Assembly: GCA_900554345.1 (NCBI GenBank) | Contig: USHH01000062.1 | Coordinates: 1 to 10,286, forward strand | DNA: 10,286 bases | Direction: 5' to 3' | Source of the DNA: an uncultured Bacteroidales bacterium | Lineage (GTDB): Bacteria > Bacteroidota > Bacteroidia > Bacteroidales > Muribaculaceae | In this document: positions 1 through 8,100 of the stretch, one piece after another | Layout: the number at the start of each line of letters is the position of its first letter | How positions within the stretch are numbered: the first letter of the stretch is position 1 | Position numbers and translations under genes: made by a program | The notes under the pieces: generated by a model | The model's input: only the letters and a program-made list of their open reading frames with translations | Told to the model about the DNA's origin: nothing | Databases searched by the model: none

Positions 1-1883
1 TCGTGCCCCACTCCGTGCGGGCGGCCGTCAGCGGGCAGCCCTACCTCCAGCAGTTTCCCATCGACAGCGCCGAGCCGTCGGTGGTGAAGGAGATCGACGC
101 GGCGGCCCTCTGGAGCAAGATAGTGCACAATGCATGGAAGAGCGCCGAGCCCGGCGTGCTCTTCTGGGACACCATCACCCGCCAGTCGGTGGCCGACTGC
201 TACGCCGACCAGGGATTCCAGACAGTGAGCACCAACCCCTGCGGCGAGATACCCCTCTGCCCCTACGACAGCTGCCGCCTCGTGGCCATCAACCTCTACA
301 GCTATGTGAAGAATCCCTTCACGCCCCAGGCCGAGTTTGACTTCGCGCTCCTCGCCGAGCACGCCGGCAAGGCGCAGCGCATCATGGACGACATCATCGA
401 CCTCGAGATGGAGAAGATCGACATCATAATAGAGAAGATACAGGCCGACCCGGAGACACAGGAGGTGAAGCAGACGGAGCTCAACCTCTGGGAGAAGATA
501 AGGAACAAGACGCTCAAGGGGCGCCGCACCGGCTGCGGCACCACCGGCGAGGGCGACATGCTCGCCGCCCTCGGACTGCGCTACGGCACGAAGGAGGCCA
601 CCGACTTCTCGACGGAGGTGCACAAGCGTCTGGCCCTCGCCTACTATTCGGCGAGCGTCGACATGGCTCCGGAGCGCGGTGCCTTCGAGATCTACGACGC
701 CGAGAAGGAGAAAGACAATCCCTACATCATGCGCCTGCGCGATGCCGACCCGGAGCTCTACGAACGGATGCGCCGCCAGGGACGCCGCAACATCGCCTGC
801 CTGACGATCGCCCCGACGGGCACCACCTCTCTGATGACCCAGACCTCGTCGGGCATCGAGCCGGTGTTCATGCCCGTCTACAAGCGTCGCCGCAAGGTGA
901 ACCCCAGCGACGAGAACGTGCAGATCGACTTCGTAGACGAGGTGGGCGACGCTTTCGAGGAGTATGTGGTCTACCACCACAAGTTCCTGGAGTGGATGCG
1001 CATCAACGGCATCAAGGCTCAGAAGAACCTCAGCACCGAGGAGATCGAGGAGCTCGTGAAGCGCTCGCCCTACTGGAAGGCCACGGCCAACGACGTGGAC
1101 TGGCTGGAGAAGGTGAGGATGCAGGGCGCCGTGCAGCAGTGGGTCGACCACTCGATATCGGTGACCATCAACCTGCCGGCCGACGTGAGCGAGGAGCTCG
1201 TGGGCAGACTCTATGTGGAGGCATGGAAGGCAGGCTGCAAGGGATGCACCGTCTACCGCGACGGCTCGCGCAACAATGTGCTGGAGGCGTTGCCGAAGAA
1301 GAAGGAGGAGCCGGGGCTCATCCATCTCCCCGACCACGTAATCAAGCGCCCCAACGAGCTTGAGGCCGATGTGGTGCGCTTCCAGAACAACAAGGAGAAA
1401 TGGATCGCCTTCGTGGGTCTGGTCGACGGCAAGCCCTACGAGATCTTCACCGGTCTGGCCGATGACGAAGACGGCATCTTCTGTCCGAAGAGCGTGAGCC
1501 ACGGCAAGATCATCAAGGCCGTCGACGAGCAGGGGAAGAAGCGCTACGACTTCCAGTTTATCAACAAGCGCGGCTACAAGACCACCATCGAGGGACTGAG
1601 CGAGAAGTTCAACCCCGAGTTCTGGAACTACGCCAAGCTGATTTCGGGCGTGCTGCGCTACGGCATGCCGATCGACCAGGTGCTGAAGCTTGTCGGCGGC
1701 CTGGAGCTCGACTCCACGAGCATCAACACATGGAAAAACGGCGTGGAGCGCGCGCTTAAGAAATACCTGCCCAACGGCACTGCGGCCACCGGCCAGAAGT
1801 GTCCGCACTGCGGCGCCGAGACGCTGGTTTATCAGGAGGGATGCCTCATATGCACCTCCTGCGGCACGTCGAAGTGCGGCTGA
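1..1883 (+). CDS. nrdJ: Adenosylcobalamin-dependent (class II) ribonucleoside-diphosphate reductase, 3' part
   Basis: The enzyme reduces ribonucleotides to deoxyribonucleotides with a radical generated from coenzyme B12; it acts in the cytoplasm and does not need oxygen. The first full codon is at base 3 and 626 residues are visible. The leading GTG is probably internal, because class II enzymes with this C-terminus are usually over 800 residues and the N-terminal part with the first redox cysteine is absent. Visible residue 80 is the cysteine of the NPCGEIPL motif (expected thiyl-radical site), with N78 and E82 as its catalytic partners. C91 sits 11 residues later, as does the second redox cysteine in the Thermotoga enzyme. 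APTGTTS at 270-276 is the phosphate-binding signature. Residues about 449-595 match the C-terminal extension of Bacteroidota homologues (TSCPD-like). The last 27 residues hold CPHCG (C600, C603), C614, C617, C620 and C625, a zinc-ribbon-like tail that also supplies thiols for active-site re-reduction. The TGA stop is at 1881-1883. Confidence 0.95.
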   Translation, partial: VPHSVRAAVSGQPYLQQFPIDSAEPSVVKEIDAAALWSKIVHNAWKSAEPGVLFWDTITRQSVADCYADQGFQTVSTNPCGEIPLCPYDSCRLVAINLYSYVKNPFTPQAEFDFALLAEHAGKAQRIMDDIIDLEMEKIDIIIEKIQADPETQEVKQTELNLWEKIRNKTLKGRRTGCGTTGEGDMLAALGLRYGTKEATDFSTEVHKRLALAYYSASVDMAPERGAFEIYDAEKEKDNPYIMRLRDADPELYERMRRQGRRNIACLTIAPTGTTSLMTQTSSGIEPVFMPVYKRRRKVNPSDENVQIDFVDEVGDAFEEYVVYHHKFLEWMRINGIKAQKNLSTEEIEELVKRSPYWKATANDVDWLEKVRMQGAVQQWVDHSISVTINLPADVSEELVGRLYVEAWKAGCKGCTVYRDGSRNNVLEALPKKKEEPGLIHLPDHVIKRPNELEADVVRFQNNKEKWIAFVGLVDGKPYEIFTGLADDEDGIFCPKSVSHGKIIKAVDEQGKKRYDFQFINKRGYKTTIEGLSEKFNPEFWNYAKLISGVLRYGMPIDQVLKLVGGLELDSTSINTWKNGVERALKKYLPNGTAATGQKCPHCGAETLVYQEGCLICTSCGTSKCG

Positions 1884-1936
1884 GAAAGCCGAATGGAGAG
1901 CTTTCGGACTTAATAAATCAAAAAACTTGGCGTCGA

Positions 1937-1969
1937 TTGCCAAAAATCGGAGGGAAACCGCTATCTTTG
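1937..1969 (+). promoter_or_regulatory. Bacteroidota-type promoter of the 4-alpha-glucanotransferase gene
   Basis: TATCTTTG at 1962-1969 fits the Bacteroidota -7 consensus TAnnTTTG exactly. A TTG at 1937-1939 is a possible -33 element; the 22-bp spacing is slightly longer than the usual 19-21. Transcription would start near 1975-1977, giving a leader of about 50 bases. The leader is A/T-rich with no Shine-Dalgarno sequence, which is normal in this phylum. Assignment rests on consensus match and position only. Confidence 0.6.
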
Positions 1970-1990
1970 TATTCCAAAGAGGGTTTCCCT
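1951..1990. repeat. 9-bp perfect inverted repeat straddling the -7 element
   Basis: AGGGAAACC at 1951-1959 is the exact reverse complement of GGTTTCCCT at 1982-1990. The 22 bases between them contain the -7 element and the predicted transcription start. Placement suggests a regulator-binding site for the downstream gene. Alternatively, transcripts reading through from the reductase gene could form a hairpin followed by a weak T-rich stretch (TCGTTTTATATA), acting as a poor terminator. The sequence alone does not separate these options. Confidence 0.35.
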
Positions 1991-2025
1991 TCGTTTTATA
2001 TATTATAGCTAAATAAATTCAAGAC

Positions 2026-4704
2026 ATGAAAATCTCGTTCAACATCGGCTACAACACCCGCTGGGGGGAGACCCTCCACATCTGCGGAAGCCTGCCGGAA
2101 CTCGGCGGCTCGGAGCCAACGTCGTCGGTTGAGATGAAAATGAAGTCCCCCGGCCTGTGGAGCCTCGACATCGAGGTGGCCGACATGCCGGAGGAGCTGC
2201 GTTATTTCTTCATAGTGCGCACGGAGAGCGGCCCCTGGCGCTTCGAGTGGGGCGCACCCCACAGGCTGAGCCGCGGCGGGGATATCGATAGGATCGTGGC
2301 CTTCGACAGCTGGCACGATATGCCGGCCGACAAGCCCTACTATTCGTCGGCCTTCGTCGACGGCATGCTTCGCCGCAACTACCGCGACCAGCCGCTCAAC
2401 GCCCACGGAGGCACGGTGCAGTTCCGCGTCAGCGCGCCGATGGTGCTCCCCGACGAGGTGGTGGCCATCTCCGGCGAGGGCGACCTGCTCGGCAACTGGG
2501 ATCCGCATGAGGCGCTCATCCTCAACGACGCCAACTATCCCGAATGGGAGATCAACCTCCCGCTGGAGGGGCTGAAGGTGCCGTTTGAATATAAGTTCGT
2601 GATCCTGAAGCGCGATACCAGGGAGATCGTGGCGTGGGAGACATGCGCCAACCGCATCTACGGCGTGGCCGACACAGGCGCCGGCGTGCAGGTGGTGGTC
2701 GACGGCATACGCTTCGCCAATCCGCGCAACGACTGGCGCGGGGCAGGCACGGCCATACCGGTGTTCTCGCTGCGCAGCGAGGAGGACTTCGGTGTGGGCG
2801 ACTTCCTCGACCTCAAGAAGATGGTGGAATGGTGTGCCCGCACAGGCCAGAAGGTGCTCCAGCTGCTGCCGGTCAACGACACCACGAAGACGGGCACCTG
2901 GATCGACTCCTATCCCTACAGCGCCAACTCCGCCTTCGCTCTCCATCCGATGTATATACGCCCGGAGGCCGTTGGGCGTCTCCACGACAAGGAGCGCCGC
3001 GACTACTACCGCCATATCGCGGAGGAGCTCAACGCGCTGCCGCAGATCGACTACGAGCGCGTGACGGCCGCCAAAGAGCAGTATCTGCGCGAGATTTTCG
3101 CCGAGCAGGGCTCCGCTACCCTCGAGTCGGAGGAGTTTGCGAAGTTCTATGCCCGCAACGAGGAGTGGCTGAAGCCTTACGCAGTGTGGAGGGTGCTCTG
3201 TGAGGAATACCGCACTCCCGACAATTCCCGGTGGGGAGAATATTCGATGTATGAGAAAGAGAGAATCGACGCCTTCGCCGACGCCCACCGCGACAGGATG
3301 GACTACCACTACTACGTGCAGTATCATCTCGACCGCCAGCTCCGCGAGGCGCGCGAGTATGCCCATCTCCACGGCGTGGTGCTGAAGGGCGACATACCCA
3401 TCGGCATCGGCCGCGAGAGCGTCGACGCATGGCGCGACCCGCGCCTCTACAACATGGACTGCCAGGCCGGCGCGCCGCCCGACGACTTCTCCGTGCTCGG
3501 CCAGAACTGGGGCTTCCCGACCTACAACTGGGAGGAGATGGCCCGCGACGGCTTCGCATGGTGGAAGAGCCGCTTCCGCAAGATGGCGGAGTATTTCGAC
3601 GCCTACCGCATCGACCATATCCTCGGCTTCTTCCGCATCTGGCAGATTCCGCTCGACGCGCTCCACGGCCTGCTCGGATATTTCAATCCTGCCCTCCCCT
3701 ACTCGCCGGAGGAGCTGCGCAACAACTACGATTTCTGGATCGACACGGAGGTGCAGACCCGTCCGCTCATCCTCGAATGGATGCTCACCGACTTCTTCGG
3801 AGAATATACCGACGAGGTGAAGGAGAAATACCTCATAGCCCTTCCGGAGGGTCGCTACCGCCTGAAGGAGGAATACGACACCCAGGTGAAGGTGCGCGAC
3901 CACTTCACGCCGCTGGAGCGGAACGAGAAGAACACCCGCATCTGCAACGCGCTGATGGGGCTGATCGATGACGTGCTCTTCATCGAGGATCCGTATAAGC
4001 GCGGCCATTACCATCCGAGGATAGCCGCGCAGTTCTCGTATCAGTACCGCAATCTGAGCGACTACGAGAAATGGTGCTTCAACCGTCTCTACAACGATTT
4101 CTACTACCACCGCCACAACGACTTCTGGTATGGCAAGGCGATGTGGAAGCTGCCGCCGCTCATCGACTCCACGAGCATGCTCTGCTGCGCCGAGGACCTC
4201 GGCATGATTCCCGACTGTGTGCCGGCCGTGATGCACGACCTTGAGATCCTCTCGCTCGAGATCCAGCGTATGCCGAAGAACCCGAAGCACGAGTTTGGCA
4301 ACACATGGCACTACCCCTACTTCTCCGTCTGCACTACGTCGACCCACGACATGCCGGGCATCCGCGCATGGTGGGAGTCGAACCGCGAGGCGACGCAGAA
4401 GTATTTCAACCATGTGCTCCACGAGGGTGGCGAGGCCCCCTACTATGCCGAGCCGTGGATCTGCGGCAAGATTCTCGACCTGCACCTGAAGAGCCCGTCG
4501 ATGCTCTGCATCATCCCGCTTCAGGACTGGCTGTCGGCCGACGGATCGCTGCGTCGCCAGAACCCGCACGACGAGCAGATCAACGAGCCTGCCGACGCGC
4601 ACCACTACTGGCGCTACCGCATGCATCTGACGCTGGAGCAGCTCAACTCCGCGTCGCAGTTTAACAACGACCTGCGCGACCACATCAAGGGCTCCGGCCG
4701 CTGA
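2026..4704 (+). CDS. malQ: 4-alpha-glucanotransferase (amylomaltase), GH77 with two CBM20 domains, DPE2-like
   Basis: This is a cytoplasmic disproportionating enzyme that transfers glucan segments between alpha-1,4-linked maltodextrins, releasing glucose during maltose, starch or glycogen use. It is complete at 892 residues, with no signal peptide. The ATG is the first one after an in-frame TAA at 2014-2016. Residues about 1-105 and 128-226 are two CBM20 starch-binding domains; the second carries the signature GEGDLLGNWDP (W158). The GH77 barrel runs from about 243 to 885. Visible active-site motifs are YRIDH with nucleophile D530, AEDLG with acid/base E723, and STHDMP with D775. DSYPYSANSAFALHPMYI and NWGFPTYNW are further family landmarks. 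The D530-E723 gap of 193 residues is about 145 longer than in Thermus amylomaltase (D293, E340), whereas E723 to D775 (52) is close to Thermus (55). Two CBM20s plus an insert at this point is the layout of plant DPE2, which uses maltose and a branched glucan acceptor. Whether this enzyme shares that preference is inference. Confidence 0.95.
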   Translation: MKISFNIGYNTRWGETLHICGSLPELGGSEPTSSVEMKMKSPGLWSLDIEVADMPEELRYFFIVRTESGPWRFEWGAPHRLSRGGDIDRIVAFDSWHDMPADKPYYSSAFVDGMLRRNYRDQPLNAHGGTVQFRVSAPMVLPDEVVAISGEGDLLGNWDPHEALILNDANYPEWEINLPLEGLKVPFEYKFVILKRDTREIVAWETCANRIYGVADTGAGVQVVVDGIRFANPRNDWRGAGTAIPVFSLRSEEDFGVGDFLDLKKMVEWCARTGQKVLQLLPVNDTTKTGTWIDSYPYSANSAFALHPMYIRPEAVGRLHDKERRDYYRHIAEELNALPQIDYERVTAAKEQYLREIFAEQGSATLESEEFAKFYARNEEWLKPYAVWRVLCEEYRTPDNSRWGEYSMYEKERIDAFADAHRDRMDYHYYVQYHLDRQLREAREYAHLHGVVLKGDIPIGIGRESVDAWRDPRLYNMDCQAGAPPDDFSVLGQNWGFPTYNWEEMARDGFAWWKSRFRKMAEYFDAYRIDHILGFFRIWQIPLDALHGLLGYFNPALPYSPEELRNNYDFWIDTEVQTRPLILEWMLTDFFGEYTDEVKEKYLIALPEGRYRLKEEYDTQVKVRDHFTPLERNEKNTRICNALMGLIDDVLFIEDPYKRGHYHPRIAAQFSYQYRNLSDYEKWCFNRLYNDFYYHRHNDFWYGKAMWKLPPLIDSTSMLCCAEDLGMIPDCVPAVMHDLEILSLEIQRMPKNPKHEFGNTWHYPYFSVCTTSTHDMPGIRAWWESNREATQKYFNHVLHEGGEAPYYAEPWICGKILDLHLKSPSMLCIIPLQDWLSADGSLRRQNPHDEQINEPADAHHYWRYRMHLTLEQLNSASQFNNDLRDHIKGSGR

Positions 4705-4711
4705 AAGAAAT

Positions 4712-4747
4712 ACCTGTCGTGAATGCATCACCTGTTGGGAATGCATC
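4712..4747. repeat. 18-bp tandem duplication
   Basis: Bases 4712-4729 and 4730-4747 are adjacent copies of an 18-bp unit beginning ACCTGT and ending GAATGCATC, matching at 16 of 18 positions. The differences fall in the middle of the unit. It begins 7 bases after the malQ stop codon. No function is evident; slippage duplication is the simplest explanation. Confidence 0.6.
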
Positions 4748-4753
4748 CCCGGC

Positions 4754-4845
4754 TTGTAGGGACATGCCTTCGGCATGTTTCCCCACCGGCAGGAATGATG
4801 CAGACCCACCGGGCATTGCAACGTGCCGAAGGCACGTCCCTACAA
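4754..4845. repeat. REP-like element: two inverted hairpin units
   Basis: Arms at 4754-4778 and 4821-4845 are inverted copies matching at 23 of 25 positions, separated by 42 bases. Each arm also folds on itself. ACATGCC pairs with GGCATGT around a TTC loop (4762-4778), and ACGTGCC pairs with GGCACGT around a GAA loop (4821-4837). The only two differences between the arms are A4764/T4776 against G4823/C4835, which are paired positions, so both small hairpins stay intact. The outer sequence in each arm is TTGTAGGG or its complement. This looks like the dispersed intergenic palindromes (REP/BIME class) found in many bacteria. Genome copy number cannot be judged from one window. Confidence 0.6.
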
Positions 4846-4918
4846 ATCGAATAAGACAGTAGAGAGGCTAAGATGGGCTGAAAAATCGGCCTTAAACAGG
4901 TCGAAAACGAAATTTTTT

Positions 4919-4968
4919 ACAGAAACGGGTATGATTTTCCAAAAAATTGTGCCCGTTTCTGTTTTTTT
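4919..4968 (+). terminator. Rho-independent terminator downstream of malQ
   Basis: ACAGAAACGGG at 4919-4929 pairs perfectly with CCCGTTTCTGT at 4952-4962. The stem can extend inward by a T-G wobble and an A-T pair, and the loop is about 18-22 bases. A run of seven T (4962-4968) overlaps the last base of the stem, as expected for an intrinsic terminator on the + strand. The left flank is also T-rich, so it is unlikely to work in the reverse direction. It separates malQ from the large surface-protein gene. Confidence 0.8.
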
Positions 4969-4980
4969 ACATTAAATTTG
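4947..4980 (+). promoter_or_regulatory. Bacteroidota-type promoter of the large modular surface-protein gene
   Basis: TAAATTTG at 4973-4980 matches the TAnnTTTG -7 consensus exactly. TTG at 4947-4949 is the nearest -33 candidate, but its 23-bp spacing is long. The start would be near 4986, leaving a leader of about 40 bases before the ATG at 5029. The upstream half overlaps the terminator's right arm and T-run, so the two signals are packed together. Confidence 0.5.
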
Positions 4981-5028
4981 CCAGACATAAGCAATTACAG
5001 CTTCCACTACACTCGAAACCACCCAATC

Positions 5029-5100
5029 ATGAACCGAGAAAAACTCCATCTCCTCCTGGCCATCATCCTGCTGGCCCTCCCCTTCGTATACACCCACGCC
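5029..5100 (+). other. Signal peptide coding segment
   Basis: The 24 residues have a short charged start (NREK), an uninterrupted hydrophobic stretch rich in Leu, Ile and Ala, and a small residue at the end of PFVYTHA before EETTDYDY. No Cys follows the core in a lipobox, so signal peptidase I processing fits better than lipoprotein processing. The protein is therefore expected to leave the cytoplasm through Sec. Confidence 0.8.
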
Positions 5101-8100
5101 GAAGAAACCACCGACTACGACTATGTGCTCGTGACCGACGTCTCCCAACTCCAGGAAGGCCAGGAATACGCGCTGCTCAGCGCCGAGGAAGGAAACCCAA
5201 GATATATAAGCCAATTCTCGAGCAATAACTATCTGGAATGTTCAGGAGTTCGTATTGACAATTTTAATTCCGAGCGTTTTAATTCAAGACAGAGGACCGG
5301 ATTAAATAAGCCATTATATCATATAGGCATAGAGCTTAATGAAGATAATCATTATATAATCAAGAACGGCGCCCCCGACAGTCAAAATCTATTCTGGACC
5401 TATGATAGCGGTTCATTAAGTTCCGAACCACTTCCATCATCACCTTCCGATAACCAAAAGAAGATGGTGTCATGGGATATTTCTTTCGATTCCGACACCC
5501 ATAAAGCCAATATTGTTAGTGTTCACCGTTCGGAGAATCATTGGGTATTTGTGTCTCAAAATGGAAGTTACATAATCAATAATAGCACCAAAGCTACAAA
5601 TCTCTCAACGGATATCGGATTACGACTGTATCGGAAGGTGGATCCAGATAATCCTCCGCAAGGAGAAGAGAAGACGGCTTCGCCTGTACCGACTCCAGCA
5701 GCAGGGACACAGGATAATTCGACAGCTCTTTACGCTCCTGAAGCACTCACATTCTCCACTACATCAGGGACAGTGAGCTATTCCCTGGATGGGACATCTT
5801 GGGCGGAAGTAGGCACAGACGGGATTAGTCTCTATGACCTCGCAGACAAGCAAGCAAAGACTGTTAAGCTTCAATTCAAGGCTAAGGAGGAAGGTAAGAC
5901 TGAAAGTGATGTCATCGAGGGCTGGTACACCTTCAAATATCGCTCAGCCACAACTTTTGCATTCAATAACCCACCATCATCCTTGCAAGCGGGAGAATCT
6001 GCTCAATTGCAACTAAACACCAGTTATGACGCTCCTAATGGTGACATTCCCTCAATAACATATTCGTCAACAGACGAATCCATTGCGACTGTGGATTCTA
6101 ATGGGAATGTCACAGCCGTAGCTCCCGGAGAGGCAACCATAAGAGCAGCCATAATTGTTGGCGATACTGAAAACATAGGATGGATTGGTAAAGAAACTTC
6201 ATTAAAATTGACGGTTACCGCTAAACCACAAACGTCTTCGCCATCGGTAAATCTCAATGGAGGAACCACCAAAGATGATGCCAAAGTCATTTATGCTCCG
6301 AATAAATTAACAGTTACACCTGCCGAAGGGAGTACTGTGAAATATTCCCTCGATGGCGGCACAAACTGGACTAATTATAACTATGATGTAAGTTTCTATA
6401 ACGCAGACAAATCGGCCAACACAGTCCATCTTCAATTTAAGGCAGTAGCGGATAATCATATGGATAGCGATATTGTCGGCGGCTGGTACACCTTCAAATA
6501 TCACTCGGCCACTACATTTGAGTTCGAGCGTGAATCTTTGTCTTTAGAGAAAGGCAATGCTGGGTCTAATACCTTGCAGACCGAATATGATAAGCCGGCT
6601 GACGAGGGGACACCCGCCATAACCTATAGCTCAAGCGATGAAACAGTAGCAACTGTCAATCCGCAAGGCATAGTCACTGCTGTTAAGCCGGGCATAGCGG
6701 TTATTACAGCGACAATTGCCGAAGATGAACAGTGGAAGGGCGCAGAGGCTACGTTTACTGTGACAGTCACAGCTCCTGCTGTGCCTAAGCCTAAGGTAGA
6801 ACCGGCTGGAGGAGATTCGGAGAATTGTGCGACTGTAATTTACGCTCCAGAGAAGATAAAAGTAACCGTTTCAGCGGGAACGGTGTATTACAATGCTCCA
6901 AATAAAGACAATAACACATACGAGGTGCTTAACGACGGCATATTCATTTCACAAGATGGCAAAGCGTCATTTACATCTGAAATAATATGCTTCACCTGGA
7001 ATAATGGTGAGCAGATCAATAAAGTCTCCGGATGGTATACTTTCAAGTATAAAACCGCGACTCTTAGCTTTGACGAGACTAATGTCAACGGGAACGCAGG
7101 AGGAAGCATCGAGAACATTAAGCCAACGTTATCTAATGTTGATGCACCTGCTGGCGATACTCCGGTTGTGGCATATACGACCTCGGATTCCTCAGTGGCA
7201 ACTGTTGATGAGAATGGCAAGGTCACTCTTATGAAGAGTGGCATTGCTACTATCACTGCAACCATCAAGGAAGATAATGGCTGGAAAGCGGCTTCGGCAA
7301 GCTATCAGGTAACGGTTGGGAAGACATTGCTTACTTCCGACAATTTCCATTTCGCTTCCGAAAACCTGAATTACAGTTTTGGTGCAGAGATTCCTGATGC
7401 CCCGACCCTTATAAAGCCGGATGACGTGACGGGAACCGTTTCCTACACGTCGACTGCCCCGGCAAATATATGGGTCAATCAGCAGACAGGAAAAATCGAG
7501 CAGATAAATAAGGTCGGCGAGGCTATCATAACTGCCTCTCTTACCGGTGACCCTAAATATGCTGATGCAACTGCCACATATACCATTACGGTGACTAAGG
7601 CAGATGCCTCGCTCAGCCTCACATACAATGGTAAGCAGGTAAAAAACGGAGAGACCATATCTGAAATAGCAGTATTCCAAGCTGAGCCAACCGATCTGAA
7701 ACCCTATACGCTGACCGTAAGCCCAGGCTACGACTTCAATCAGATAACGACATTCGACCAGACATTGCTTGCCATAGACGGGCGCGTTGAGGACGGGGAT
7801 GAACACCAACGGACAAATACCTTCTATCTAAAGGCTCTCAAAGCCGGTGAGGGCACTTTCGCCATCAAGACTCCGGCAACCGACAACCACAACGAGACTA
7901 CACTCCAGTTCACTGTCAAGATGGAGAAGCTGAATGTGAATTTCGACTTCTCCAAATGGAACGGCAAGACTCTCGACTTACGCACTGACGCGCAAGGCCC
8001 CGATAACAACCGGAAACTGACTCTCGACTTTACCAAGACTCTGACAGCAGGCAAGCTAAGCACTGACGGCATTGATATCTGGAATTACATCGAAGCGACC

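Noticed and set aside
1884..1907. Possible terminator hairpin after the reductase gene (GAAAGC 1884-1889 with GCTTTC 1900-1905, or CCGAA 1889-1893 with TTCGG 1903-1907)
   Set aside because: Both stems are short and mutually exclusive, and no T-run follows, so an intrinsic terminator is not supported.
1996..4821. A 941-codon open frame on the - strand opposite malQ
   Set aside because: The + strand frame is an unambiguous GH77 enzyme with all catalytic motifs. The antisense frame gives low-complexity Val/Leu/Ala/Arg/His-rich protein with no recognisable domain, as expected opposite GC-rich codons.
4754..4845. Insertion sequence or transposon ends
   Set aside because: Only 42 bases lie between the arms, with no room for a transposase and no clear target-site duplication outside the arms.
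4947..5228. + strand frame of 93 codons over the terminator, promoter and the start of the surface-protein gene
   Set aside because: It begins inside the terminator and overlaps a convincing signal-peptide start in another frame; the product is Pro/Arg-rich and featureless.
7192..7809. - strand frame of 205 codons inside the surface-protein gene
   Set aside because: The + strand frame is open throughout and carries Ig-like domain motifs here; the antisense product is Cys-rich and unlike known families.
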